Positions 1-8,126 of a DNA stretch of 64,000 nt are shown piece by piece (position 1 is the first letter of the stretch; every line of letters starts with the position of its first letter). The stretch lies in the NCBI RefSeq assembly GCF_042677005.1, contig NZ_JBHTIF010000001.1:2542001-2606000 (forward strand). Direction: 5' to 3'. The notes under the pieces are model-generated. The model saw only the letters and a program-made list of their open reading frames with translations, was not told the DNA's origin and searched no databases. A program made the translations under genes and the position numbers. The DNA is from Lysobacter_I brunescens (lineage in GTDB: Bacteria; Pseudomonadota; Gammaproteobacteria; Xanthomonadales; Xanthomonadaceae).

Positions 1-1869
1 GTCGCCGCCGTCGCCAGCTATCTCGAACAGCACGAACACAAGCAGCTGCTGCGCTTCATCACCTGCGGCAGCGTCGACGACGGCAAGAGCACGCTGATCG
101 GTCGACTGCTGCACGACACCAAGCTGCTGCTCGACGACCAGCTCGCCGCGCTCGAAGCCGACAGCCGCCGCCACGGCACGCAGAACGGCCAGATCGATTT
201 CGCGCTGCTCGTCGACGGCCTGCAGGCCGAGCGGGAGCAGGGCATCACGATCGATGTCGCCTACCGTTTCTTCAGCACCGACCAGCGCAAGTTCATCGTC
301 GCCGACTGTCCCGGCCACGAGCAGTACACGCGCAACATGGCCACCGGCGCATCCACTGCCGACCTCGCCATCGTGCTGGTCGACGCGCGCAAGGGCCTGC
401 TGACCCAGACGCGCCGGCACAGCTACATCGTCTCGCTGCTGGGCATCCGCCACGTGGTGCTGGCGGTGAACAAGATGGACCTCGTCGACCACGACGAATC
501 CGTGTTCGCGCGCATCGCCGAGGACTACCGCGCGCTGGCCGCGCAGCTCGGCATCGCCAACGTCACCGCGATCCCGCTGTCCGCGCTCAACGGCGACAAC
601 ATGCTCGAGCGTTCGGCGCGCATGCCCTGGTACGCCGGCCCGACGCTGCTCGAACACCTGGAAACGGTGGATGCGTCGCACGCGCGCAAGGACCTCGGCC
701 TGCGCATGCCGGTGCAGTGGGTCTGCCGGCCCGACCAGAACTTCCGCGGTTTCGCCGGCACCCTCGTGTCCGGCGCGGCGCGGGTGGGCGACGAGATCGT
801 CGCGCTGCCGTCCGGACGTCGCTCGAAGATCGCGCGCATCGTCACCGGCGACGGCGACCTGGAGGTCGCGATCGTCGGCCAGGCGGTCACGCTGACCCTG
901 GAAGACGAGATCGACATCAGCCGTGGCGACGTGATCGCCGCCGGTGGCGCACCGGCGCAGGTCGCCGACCAGTTCGCCGCGCACGTGCTGTGGATGGGCG
1001 AGCAGGCGCTGCTGCCGGGCCGGCCGTACTGGCTGAAGATCGGCGCGCGCACGGTCGGCGCCTCGGTCACCGAGATCAAGCACCGCGTCGACGTGAACAC
1101 GCAGGACCACCTGGCCGCGAAGCACCTCGAACTCAACGAGGTCGGCTACTGCAACCTGCACCTCGACCAGCCTGTGGCCTTCGAGGCCTACGCCGACAGC
1201 CGCGAGCTCGGCGCCTTCATCCTGATCGACCGCCAGACCAACGGCACGGTCGCCGCCGGCACCCTCGATTTCGCGCTGCGCCGCGCCGCCAACATCCACT
1301 GGCAGCACCTCGAAGTGGACAAGGCCGCCCGTGCCCGCAGCCTCGGCCAGTCGCCGCGCTGCGTGTGGTTCACCGGCCTCTCGGGCTCCGGCAAGTCGAC
1401 GGTGGCCAACCTGGTCGAGAAGCGCCTCGCCGCGCTCGGCCTGCACACCTACATCCTCGACGGCGACAACGTCCGCCACGGCCTCAACAAGGACCTGGGC
1501 TTCAGCGAAGAGGACCGCGTCGAGAACATTCGCCGCGTCGCCGAGGTGTCGAAGCTGATGGTCGATGCCGGCCTGATCGTGCTGGTCAGCTTCATCTCGC
1601 CCTTCCGCGCCGAGCGACAGATGGCGCGCGAGCTGTTCGAGGGCGACGAGTTCGTCGAAGTCTTCGTCGACACGCCGCTGGCGGTCGCCGAGGGCCGCGA
1701 TGTGAAGGGCCTCTACGCCAAGGCCCGCGCCGGCAAGATCCCGAACTTCACCGGCATCGATTCGCCCTATGAAGCCCCGGAATCGCCGGAACTGCGGCTG
1801 GATACGGTCGCCCACTCGCCGGAAGCCCTCGCGGAGGCGGTGGTGCAGCGGATCCTGGGGCAGGGCTGA
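1..1869 (+). CDS. cysNC: Bifunctional sulfate adenylyltransferase subunit 1 / adenylylsulfate kinase (CysNC), 5' truncated by window edge
   Basis: The reading frame is open from base 1, so the true start lies upstream of the window; 622 codons are present. The N-terminal part is a GTPase of the EF-Tu type: P-loop GSVDDGKS at 67-90, DCPGH at 304-318 and NKMD at 469-480. A second P-loop, GLSGSGKS at 1375-1398, opens a C-terminal APS kinase domain of about 170 residues. By family knowledge the protein works with CysD to make APS from sulfate and ATP, driven by GTP hydrolysis, and then phosphorylates APS to PAPS for assimilation. cysD would be expected just upstream, outside the window. Stop TGA at 1867-1869 is followed by a hairpin shared with the convergent next gene. 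The fusion is common in Xanthomonadaceae. Confidence 0.96.
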   Translation, partial: VAAVASYLEQHEHKQLLRFITCGSVDDGKSTLIGRLLHDTKLLLDDQLAALEADSRRHGTQNGQIDFALLVDGLQAEREQGITIDVAYRFFSTDQRKFIVADCPGHEQYTRNMATGASTADLAIVLVDARKGLLTQTRRHSYIVSLLGIRHVVLAVNKMDLVDHDESVFARIAEDYRALAAQLGIANVTAIPLSALNGDNMLERSARMPWYAGPTLLEHLETVDASHARKDLGLRMPVQWVCRPDQNFRGFAGTLVSGAARVGDEIVALPSGRRSKIARIVTGDGDLEVAIVGQAVTLTLEDEIDISRGDVIAAGGAPAQVADQFAAHVLWMGEQALLPGRPYWLKIGARTVGASVTEIKHRVDVNTQDHLAAKHLELNEVGYCNLHLDQPVAFEAYADSRELGAFILIDRQTNGTVAAGTLDFALRRAANIHWQHLEVDKAARARSLGQSPRCVWFTGLSGSGKSTVANLVEKRLAALGLHTYILDGDNVRHGLNKDLGFSEEDRVENIRRVAEVSKLMVDAGLIVLVSFISPFRAERQMARELFEGDEFVEVFVDTPLAVAEGRDVKGLYAKARAGKIPNFTGIDSPYEAPESPELRLDTVAHSPEALAEAVVQRILGQG

Positions 1870-1970
1870 CCCGCGAACCGGGCAGGGCGGTGCCCTTGCC
1901 CGGTCCTGTCGGCTGGCCACCGGCCCATCGATGCGTCCATCGATGCGCCCATCAACCAGCCCATCAATAT

Positions 1971-1996
1971 GAAGGCCCGGTTTTCACCGGGCCTTC
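1971..1996. terminator. Hairpin between convergent cysNC and CsrA-like gene
   Basis: Perfect 10-bp inverted repeat GAAGGCCCGG / CCGGGCCTTC with a 6-base loop (TTTTCA). It sits between two convergent genes and could end transcripts from both sides. No strong T tract follows on either strand, so its strength as an intrinsic terminator is uncertain. Confidence 0.6.
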
Positions 1997-2041
1997 TGTC
2001 GTTCCGGAACCTTGTTCGAGCGCGCCGTCAGGACGGGGCGC

Positions 2042-2446
2042 TCAGTTCCGGAGCTGCACGGGCGACGCCTTGGACCGCGGCGCGACGCGCGCCGGCGGCT
2101 CGTGTTCCTGTTCGCAGGTGATCCGCAGCGGCTGCGGTGTGCGGATGCCGAAATGGACATGGTCGTCGCAGTCGGACGCCAGCGGCACGGCATCGCCGGG
2201 AATCCAGACTTCGACCTCGATGCCGTCGATGCGGAAGCGCCGCACGCCGAGCAGGGAGAAGAGATAGGCCTGGGCGCCGCTCGGCAGCACGATCGGCTGC
2301 AGGCAGGCGCCATCGAAATGCAGGCGGCTGCCGGCGGGCCCTATGACACCGAGGGTGACGCGGTCCTGCAGGCGGCGCTGCAGCGTGACATGGATGTCGT
2401 CACCGATGCGGACCGTCCCCCCGATCCGGCAAGTCATCACCACCAC
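2042..2446 (-). CDS. Divergent CsrA/RsmA-like protein with two CsrA-type repeats in one chain
   Basis: 134 residues from GTG at 2446. The start is chosen because an SD-like AGGAGAGG (2460-2453) lies 6 bases upstream and because residues 1-45 then align without gaps to E. coli CsrA 1-45: MVVMTCRIGG to MLILTRRVGE, VRIGDD to LMIGDE, VTLGVIGP to VRIGVNAP. Arg44 of CsrA, central to RNA binding, is Phe44 here, and Arg6 is Cys6. Residues 61-112 look like a second copy: RIDGIEVEVWI resembles the first strands, VHFGIRTP (97-104) matches VRIGVNAP, and Cys111 falls where Arg44 would be. CsrA normally acts as a homodimer of about 61 residues that binds GGA motifs in mRNA leaders. A fused, altered pair is my inference; RNA binding may be changed or lost. 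The gene is divergent from an XRE regulator. An orthodox CsrA would be expected elsewhere in the genome. Confidence 0.7.
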   Translation of the reverse strand: MVVMTCRIGGTVRIGDDIHVTLQRRLQDRVTLGVIGPAGSRLHFDGACLQPIVLPSGAQAYLFSLLGVRRFRIDGIEVEVWIPGDAVPLASDCDDHVHFGIRTPQPLRITCEQEHEPPARVAPRSKASPVQLRN

Positions 2447-2626
2447 TCTGCACCTCTCCTGTGAAGACAGCGACCATGCCTGGCCTTTCCGTCGGTCCCG
2501 GTTCGATCCGCCCGATGCGCGCGGCTGCGCGCTGGCGTGACCGATGTCGCCGATCGGCGACCTTGCGCCGATCCCGGAACCGCCCCTTGTCCCGCGGTTA
2601 CCCCATTCGGAATCGAAGTTAGCACA

Positions 2627-2644
2627 ATTGACATGCCTGTCAAT
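2627..2644. promoter_or_regulatory. Palindromic operator candidate in divergent promoter region
   Basis: ATTGACA TGCC TGTCAAT is a perfect 7-bp inverted repeat with a 4-base spacer. It lies in the 248-bp region between the CsrA-like gene and the XRE regulator, 51 bases before the regulator start. Each arm holds TTGACA, so it may also be a -35 element read in either direction, but no convincing -10 box is visible. Autoregulation by the neighbouring helix-turn-helix protein is an inference from position. Confidence 0.5.
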
Positions 2645-2694
2645 CGAGGGCGGATCATGCGAACCTGTCGCCCGGAAGTCGGGTAGGCAGGCCC

Positions 2695-3357
2695 ATGGAC
2701 AAGTACGCACAAGCCCTCATGCAGGCGATGGACGAAACCGGCACCAGCAACACGCGGGTGGCGGAAGTCGCGCGGGTCGGCCGCAACAATGTCGCGCACT
2801 GGCGCGTCGGGCGGCGCCCCATCCCCGCCGAGCACGCCCCGGCCATCGCCGCCCTGCTGGGCGTCGCGCCCGAGCGCATCAGTCGCGCCTACGACCAGAT
2901 GCTCCGCGTCGAATCCGCCCAGCAGGTCATGGCCCTCCAGGGCCTGCGCTCCGGGGCGACGCCCGACGCGCATGTGGCGATCGAGCGCCTGGACGGCTTT
3001 GCCCGTGCCGACATGCCCGTGCGCATCTGGCTGCCCGAATTCGTCGTCCGTCGGGAACTGGGGCCGACACCGGTCCAGCACGTCCGATGGGCGGTGCAGC
3101 TGTCCCGCGCCATGGAACCGGACATCCGCCGCAATGCCCTGGTGCTGGTCGACACCAGCATGACCCGGCACGAGGACGTGGTCGACGGTGGCCTCTATGC
3201 CTACACCCTCTGGGGGCGTCCGGACATCCGCCGAGTCCTGCCCCGGCGCGACGGCTGGCTGCTCGTCGGGCAGGACCCGGGGGTCGATCGCGTCCACGTG
3301 CCCGTGTCCGAGTTAACGGATCTGCGGATCCTCGGCGCGGTCGTCGGCGCGCTCTGA
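2695..3357 (+). CDS. XRE-family regulator with inactive S24 (LexA/CI-like) C-terminal domain
   Basis: 220 residues. Residues 1-62 form a helix-turn-helix (TRVAEVARVGRNNVAHWRVG). Residues 125-220 follow the pattern of S24 LexA/CI C-terminal domains: SRAMEPDI (137-144) for the usual GDSMEPTI, then LVLVDTSM, a GLYAYTLWG strand, DGWLLVGQDP and a closing LGAVVGAL. The catalytic Ser position is Ala139, and the Lys of the usual VKRL motif is Arg179 (IRRV). Both members of the Ser-Lys dyad are therefore missing, so self-cleavage as in LexA/CI is not expected; the domain probably serves for dimerisation or ligand sensing. An AGGCAGG sequence precedes the ATG. A perfect palindrome upstream is a candidate binding site. 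Confidence 0.8.
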   Translation: MDKYAQALMQAMDETGTSNTRVAEVARVGRNNVAHWRVGRRPIPAEHAPAIAALLGVAPERISRAYDQMLRVESAQQVMALQGLRSGATPDAHVAIERLDGFARADMPVRIWLPEFVVRRELGPTPVQHVRWAVQLSRAMEPDIRRNALVLVDTSMTRHEDVVDGGLYAYTLWGRPDIRRVLPRRDGWLLVGQDPGVDRVHVPVSELTDLRILGAVVGAL

Positions 3358-3475
3358 CCGGGGCGACGCGTCGAATCGTTTGACGGGCCCCTCAATTTGT
3401 GCAAATTAAGCCCGATACGAACAACCAGAAGAGGCGTGTGCGGATCGTCCCGGTGAGGGTTCGCAGGAACATGCA

Positions 3476-4990
3476 ATGGAAGATGCGAAGTGGAAAAGCA
3501 TCGCCAAAGGATTGGCATTTTCGGTGGTCTACTGCTTTGCGTATCTCGCGGCTTGGTTCAGTTCGCTTGACCAGTGGTTCCTTCCCGCGGGAATTCGCAT
3601 CGCCGGCCTGCTGCTTCTGCCGATCCGCTATTGGCCGTACCTCTTCATCGGCGACATCGCCGCGCTCGGCCTGCTGCGCGTGCCGCGCGCGCCCGTCGAT
3701 GGCGCACTGTGGGCCTATGCCAGCCCCTTCCTGCTGATTTCCATGATCGCCATGGTGCCTGCCGTGCTGCACAGGCGCCTGTCCACCCTCGTCGCGCAGG
3801 TGCGATGGCTGCCGTTCTCGGCGCTGCTGCTCGCCCTGTGGGGCGCCGCCAGCAACGCGATCGTGAACTTCCTCCTGTCCGGGCCGCCGGTGATGGCCTC
3901 GCTCGAAGGCTTCCTCCGCGTCTCCGTCGGCTACCACCTGGGCATCACGATCGTGCTGCTGCCTTGCCTGCTGTGGATGACGCGGCAGGTGTCCTGGTTC
4001 GCGACCCGAGGCTTCCGTCGCAACGCTGCGATCGCTGCCGGGGTCGTCGTCACCCTGTATCTGGTCCTCCATGTCGCCCAGGACCTGGCCGTGGGCATCC
4101 GCCAGGGCCTGCTCATGCTCATGATCACGCCTGCAGTGGGGCTCACGCTGCTGCATGGCTGGCGCGGCGCGGCGTTCGGGACCTGGATCGGCAACCTCGC
4201 GGTCGGCGCGATCCTGCCCAACTTCGGCTTCGAGGGCGGCCACGATTCCGGCGTGTTCATCGCGCAGCAGGCGCTGGTGATCACGGCGACGGCGGTGCTC
4301 GCCATCGGCTGGTCGATGACCCGGCACCACCAGAACGCCAGCCAGTCCGGTGTCGCCGAGGAGGAAGCCAGGCGGCTCGCGCGCACCAGCTTCGACACGA
4401 CCGAGCACATCCTGCGCGAACAGCTGCTCTACATGGCGCAGATGCAGTTGATGCTCGACGGCGAACGCAAGATGCTCGCCGACTGGCTGAAAAGCCAGGG
4501 ACGCTTCGAGGATGCGATGAACCTCAACAGCAGCGGCATGGTGCATCGCCAGGCGTTCGACGAGCAGGCGATGGCCCTCTATCCGATCCAGCTCGAAGAG
4601 GGTGGCCTGTTCAAGGCCGTGCACAACCAGGCGTTCAGCGACTTCTGGGCCGGCGATGCCCATGTCAGCTATGGCTTCCGGGGGCCGGTGAAGACGCTGT
4701 CCACCGGTCTGCAGCTCACGGCGTATCGCTGCATCTGCCATGCGATGGCGCTGCTGTCGGACTACAACCCGGACGAGTACCGCATCAACATGCGTGCCTG
4801 GAGCGCCAGTCGATCCCGCGGCATCGTGCTGCACGTCGGTGTGGTGCCCACGTCGCAGCAGGAAACCTCGCATGCGGGGGAAACCGCGCAGATGCTGCTC
4901 AATGCGCGGATCAAGGCCCATGGCGGCCTGCTGCGCCGCCATGGGCACCAGCTCTCGATCCTGCTGACCGAAGCCGGCACGGGCCACTGA
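3476..4990 (+). CDS. MASE1-domain membrane protein with degenerate histidine-kinase-like C terminus
   Basis: 504 residues. The first about 290 residues are strongly hydrophobic with about eight membrane segments and match the MASE1 sensor pattern (FLPAGIRIAGLLLLPIRYWP near residues 35-54). The remaining about 210 residues are soluble. They contain a helix-rich stretch and an end (RIKAHGGLLRRHGHQLSILL) that resembles the last strands of an HATPase domain, but no clear H-box, N-box (NALxHA) or glycine box is seen. No GGDEF or EAL motif is present. MASE1 proteins are membrane sensors feeding kinases or diguanylate cyclases; here a catalytic output is not evident. It follows the XRE regulator by 118 bases on the same strand and converges on the next gene with 7 bases between stops. 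Confidence 0.7.
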   Translation: MEDAKWKSIAKGLAFSVVYCFAYLAAWFSSLDQWFLPAGIRIAGLLLLPIRYWPYLFIGDIAALGLLRVPRAPVDGALWAYASPFLLISMIAMVPAVLHRRLSTLVAQVRWLPFSALLLALWGAASNAIVNFLLSGPPVMASLEGFLRVSVGYHLGITIVLLPCLLWMTRQVSWFATRGFRRNAAIAAGVVVTLYLVLHVAQDLAVGIRQGLLMLMITPAVGLTLLHGWRGAAFGTWIGNLAVGAILPNFGFEGGHDSGVFIAQQALVITATAVLAIGWSMTRHHQNASQSGVAEEEARRLARTSFDTTEHILREQLLYMAQMQLMLDGERKMLADWLKSQGRFEDAMNLNSSGMVHRQAFDEQAMALYPIQLEEGGLFKAVHNQAFSDFWAGDAHVSYGFRGPVKTLSTGLQLTAYRCICHAMALLSDYNPDEYRINMRAWSASRSRGIVLHVGVVPTSQQETSHAGETAQMLLNARIKAHGGLLRRHGHQLSILLTEAGTGH

Positions 4991-4997
4991 GCCCGGA

Positions 4998-5444
4998 TCA
5001 GTAGGTCGACGTCGGCCTGCGAATCCACCAGCGCTGGCGGATGCCGTCCTCGTACACCACCACTTCCACATCGGGACCGAGATAGACCGTCGTCGGTGTT
5101 CCGGCGGGTGCGGTCGTGCCATCGACCACGACGTGATCCGCATCGGAGCCGATCGGCAAGACCCAGAACGTGTCCTCGATGCGACCGACGGCAGTGCGTA
5201 CCACGCCTGCGCTGTCGTTGATCTGCAGATAACGGATGCCATCGCGTTCGAACTGGTAGACCTGCCATGGCGAATTCGGTGCGAGATCGGTGGAAGGCGG
5301 ATTCGTCTGGCCGAGTCCGTTCGAGGGAACGGGTTCGCCGACGCCACCGCTGGGACAGCATGCACTCGCAGGCGAAATCGCCAGCCACGATCCAAACAAG
5401 GCCAGGATCGAATATGCCAGTGCGCGACTGTGTTGAATCAACAT
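4998..5444 (-). CDS. Small exported protein of unknown function
   Basis: 148 residues. An N-terminal signal sequence (basic start, hydrophobic residues about 10-24, SPASA then Cys-Cys) suggests Sec export with cleavage near residue 28; the ASAC sequence is only a weak lipobox. The mature part is short, Pro/Gly-rich at first, then beta-strand-like (YQFERDGIRYLQINDSAGVV, VEVVVYEDGIRQRWWI). I do not recognise a family. An AAGGAG Shine-Dalgarno precedes ATG 5444. It converges with the MASE1 gene. Upstream lies a long stretch without genes. Confidence 0.6.
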   Translation of the reverse strand: MLIQHSRALAYSILALFGSWLAISPASACCPSGGVGEPVPSNGLGQTNPPSTDLAPNSPWQVYQFERDGIRYLQINDSAGVVRTAVGRIEDTFWVLPIGSDADHVVVDGTTAPAGTPTTVYLGPDVEVVVYEDGIRQRWWIRRPTSTY

Positions 5445-5960
5445 GGGCTACTCCTTGGATATATTTCGATAAACCATTTGCTGTCGGCTCCCCTGCGCTG
5501 GTTACGCCAACGATTCCGTGCCCGCAGGGCGGATCCTCGGGCAAACCGACGTTAACATCCGGGATTGCTTCGTGGTTGGGATTACGATGTCGTCTCGACC
5601 GGCGGGTCGGTTCGGCGAGGGACGGCAGGCGAATTACCGGACATTCGTTCCGGTTTGCGGCATGCGCACAGCGCTGCCGCGCTTGAATCAAGCGTTTGGA
5701 TCACGCGTTTTTCGTATACCGCAGGCGACGTGCGCGAGCCATCGCGGCGCCCGTGACGATTTTCCGTGCGGGGGAAACGCTGGTCGATCCGGGTCGTGCC
5801 GGATTTTTGCCGGAGCGAGTGCGGTCGATATTCGCCCTGGAAACGTGACGGCCGAGTTCCGTGACTGCGCTGTCATCGGCGCGTGCGTGCTGAGCGCACA
5901 CGATCCACGTATCGCTGGCGCGATTCCGGTCTTCCTGCAATCTGTTCCGATGCGTTCGGT
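5445..5960. other. Intergenic stretch without a convincing gene
   Basis: About 515 bases, visibly richer in A/T than the surroundings near 5455-5480. Open frames here have no family resemblance, no good ribosome site and composition unlike the neighbours. It should hold the promoter of the exported protein gene ending at 4998. I see nothing else that I can support. Confidence 0.5.
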
Positions 5961-5992
5961 CGCCATGCGGGACGATGGCGTCCCGCATGGCG
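5961..5992. terminator. Strong hairpin downstream of the M20 peptidase gene
   Basis: Perfect 14-bp inverted repeat, CGCCATGCGGGACG / CGTCCCGCATGGCG, with a 4-base loop ATGG. It lies 18 bases past the stop of the minus-strand peptidase gene. No T tract follows on the minus strand, so it may be an RNA-stabilising or repeat-type hairpin rather than a classical intrinsic terminator. Confidence 0.55.
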
Positions 5993-6010
5993 ACGACGGC
6001 TCGACAGGCC

Positions 6011-7504
6011 TCAGCAGCAGCCGTGCTCGCCGTGATGATGACCGCCTGCCACGGCAGCGACACCGGTGGTTTCGCCGCGCTGGCTGGCGTTGCGATGCGC
6101 GGCGATCACCTGCGACACGCAGGCGGTGACGCGCTTGCCCATCGGGATGTCGAGGAATTCGTTCGGTCCGTGCGCGTTCGACTGCGGACCGAGCACGCCG
6201 GTGATCATGAACTGCGCGCCCGGGAATTTCTCGCCCAGCATGCCCATGAAAGGAATCGTGCCGCCTTCACCCATGTACATCGCCGGCTTGCCGAAGAAGG
6301 TCTGGCTGGCGCTGTCGATCGCCTGTTCCAGCCACGGACTGAGCGTCGGTGCGTTCCAGCCGGTGGAATCCTTTTCCAGATGCAGCGAGACCTGCGCGCC
6401 GTAGGGCGGATCGCGCAGCAGCGTGTCGGTCAGCAGTTGCCCGGCGTGCTTGCCGTCGAGCGTGGGCGGCAGGCGCAGGCTCAGTTTCACGGCGGTGAAC
6501 GGGCGGAGCACGTTGCCTGCGGACGACAGCGGCGGCATGCCGTCCACGCCGGTCACCGACAGCGCAGGGCGCCAGGTGCGGTTGAGCACGAGTTCGGTCA
6601 ATTCGTCGTGCATCGGCGTCATGCCCGGCAGGAACGAGAACTTGTCGTAGACCGCCGTGCCCAGCACTTCGGCGCAGGTCTTCGCCTGGGCGAGACGATC
6701 GGCCGGAATCTCCACCTGCATGCCTTCGATCAGGATGCGCCCTGTCTTCTCGTCCTCGATGCGCGACAGCAACTGGCGGAGGATGCGGAAGCTCGACGGC
6801 ACGATGCCGGAGGCGTCGCCGGAGTGCACGCCTTCGTCCAGCACCTTCACGGTGAGGTTGCCGCCGGCCAGGCCGCGCAACGACGTGGTGCACCACAGTT
6901 GTTCGTAGTTGCCGCAGCCCGAATCCAGGCAGACCACCAGCGAAGGCTTGCCGATGCGCGGCGCGAGATGGTCGACGTAGGCGGGCAGGTCGTAGCTGCC
7001 GGATTCCTCGCAGGCTTCGATCATCACCACGCAGCGCGCATGCGGAATCCCCTGTTCGCGCAGCGCGAGGATCGACGTGAGCGAACCATAGATGGCGTAG
7101 CCGTCGTCGGCGCCGCCGCGACCGTAGAGGCGGTCGCCCTTGATCACCGGCGTCCACGGGCCGAGGTCGTCGTCCCAGCCGGTCATTTCCGGCTGCTTGT
7201 CGAGATGGCCGTAGAGCAGGATGCAGTCGTCGCCGGTGCCGGCATCGGCGCTGGCCGGGATGTCGATGAAGATCAGCGGCGTGCGGCCGTCCAGGCGCAC
7301 CACCTCGACCTGCATGCCCGGCACGTCCTGGGCGCGCGCCCATGTCGTCATCAGCTCGACCGCCGCATCCATGTGGCCGTGCGCGGCCCAGTCCTTGTCG
7401 AACATCGGCGACTTGTTGGGAATGCGGATGTATTCGACCAGCTGCGGAACGATTTCCTCGTCCCATTTGCGGCCAACGAAATGTTCGATGCGACTGATGT
7501 CCAT
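6011..7504 (-). CDS. M20 family metallopeptidase (dipeptidase-like)
   Basis: 497 residues from ATG 7504; an upstream extension of the frame reads as low-complexity sequence and was rejected. M20 landmarks: GHLDKQPE with His100 and Asp102, GRGGADDGY (128-136), EACEESGS with the catalytic and metal-binding Glu pair (about 166-167), CLDSG, and SNAHGPNEF near the C terminus. The layout is that of the larger M20 dipeptidases (carnosinase/CPG2-like) with a dimerisation insert. By family it hydrolyses small peptides with two divalent metal ions, usually Zn. No signal peptide is seen, so it is probably cytosolic. The C terminus carries an unusual metal-ligand tail, GGHHHGEHGCC. It is transcribed alone, divergent from the ComEA-like gene. 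Confidence 0.9.
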   Translation of the reverse strand: MDISRIEHFVGRKWDEEIVPQLVEYIRIPNKSPMFDKDWAAHGHMDAAVELMTTWARAQDVPGMQVEVVRLDGRTPLIFIDIPASADAGTGDDCILLYGHLDKQPEMTGWDDDLGPWTPVIKGDRLYGRGGADDGYAIYGSLTSILALREQGIPHARCVVMIEACEESGSYDLPAYVDHLAPRIGKPSLVVCLDSGCGNYEQLWCTTSLRGLAGGNLTVKVLDEGVHSGDASGIVPSSFRILRQLLSRIEDEKTGRILIEGMQVEIPADRLAQAKTCAEVLGTAVYDKFSFLPGMTPMHDELTELVLNRTWRPALSVTGVDGMPPLSSAGNVLRPFTAVKLSLRLPPTLDGKHAGQLLTDTLLRDPPYGAQVSLHLEKDSTGWNAPTLSPWLEQAIDSASQTFFGKPAMYMGEGGTIPFMGMLGEKFPGAQFMITGVLGPQSNAHGPNEFLDIPMGKRVTACVSQVIAAHRNASQRGETTGVAAVAGGHHHGEHGCC

Positions 7505-7755
7505 GCGGCGGGTCCGGCGGCGGAAAAAGACTCCATGGATTCTACGCGGCTTGGCGGGGGTCGGGTTTTTCCGACACGGGCGAGGGGATTTTCCGCAGCC
7601 CACGGCGGGTGGTCCGGCGATGGGGGCGGATGGCCCGGATCCGGAGACTGTCCCTGTCGACGCGATGCAGCGGATGCCACGAAACACCGGCCGCTGCAGA
7701 CGCGGGACGAACCCAAACCCTTCAATCGATCCAACCCATCCAAAGGAAAAACACC

Positions 7756-8106
7756 ATGAACCTGTTCAACACCGCCCGCATCCTCGCCACCGCCGCCCTG
7801 TCGCTGGGCCTGAGCCTGGGCGCCCTCGCCGCCGAGAAGGTCAACATCAACAGCGCCGATGCCGCCACGCTCGACCGCGTGCTGGTCAACGTCGGCCCGG
7901 CCAAGGCCGAGGCGATCGTGGCCTACCGCAAGCAGAACGGGCCGTTCCGCAGCGCCGAACAGCTTGCCCAGGTCGATGGCATCGGCCTGAAGACGGTCGA
8001 GCGCAACCGCGAGCTGATCATGGTCGGTGGCGCGGCGCCTGCGGCACGTCCCGCAGCGGCGGCCGGCAAGGCACCGGCGGTGGTGGCGGCCCCGAAGAAG
8101 CGCTGA
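7756..8106 (+). CDS. ComEA-type helix-hairpin-helix protein
   Basis: 116 residues from ATG 7756, preceded by AAAGGA. A signal peptide (MNLFNTARI... ending LGALAA) is followed by a ComEA helix-hairpin-helix domain: VNINSADAATLDRVLVNVGP, then FRSAEQLAQVDGIGLKTVERN. The end is an Ala/Pro-rich tail. Periplasmic ComEA binds double-stranded DNA during uptake in transformable bacteria; short single-domain forms such as this are common in gammaproteobacteria and their role in competence varies. No other competence gene is nearby. A palindromic repeat lies 20 bases downstream. Confidence 0.85.
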   Translation: MNLFNTARILATAALSLGLSLGALAAEKVNINSADAATLDRVLVNVGPAKAEAIVAYRKQNGPFRSAEQLAQVDGIGLKTVERNRELIMVGGAAPAARPAAAAGKAPAVVAAPKKR

Positions 8107-8126
8107 TCGCCCACTGTCGCGACTCG

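Noticed and set aside
717..1772. A 351-codon plus-strand frame within cysNC
   Set aside because: Arg/Pro-rich shadow of the CysNC frame.
2437..3297. A 286-codon minus-strand frame over the XRE gene
   Set aside because: Antisense to a regulator with clear HTH and S24-like features; no domain of its own.
5518..6129. Possible gene in the stretch after the exported protein gene
   Set aside because: No ribosome site, no domain, overlaps the M20 gene end and the hairpin; composition is not like real genes here.
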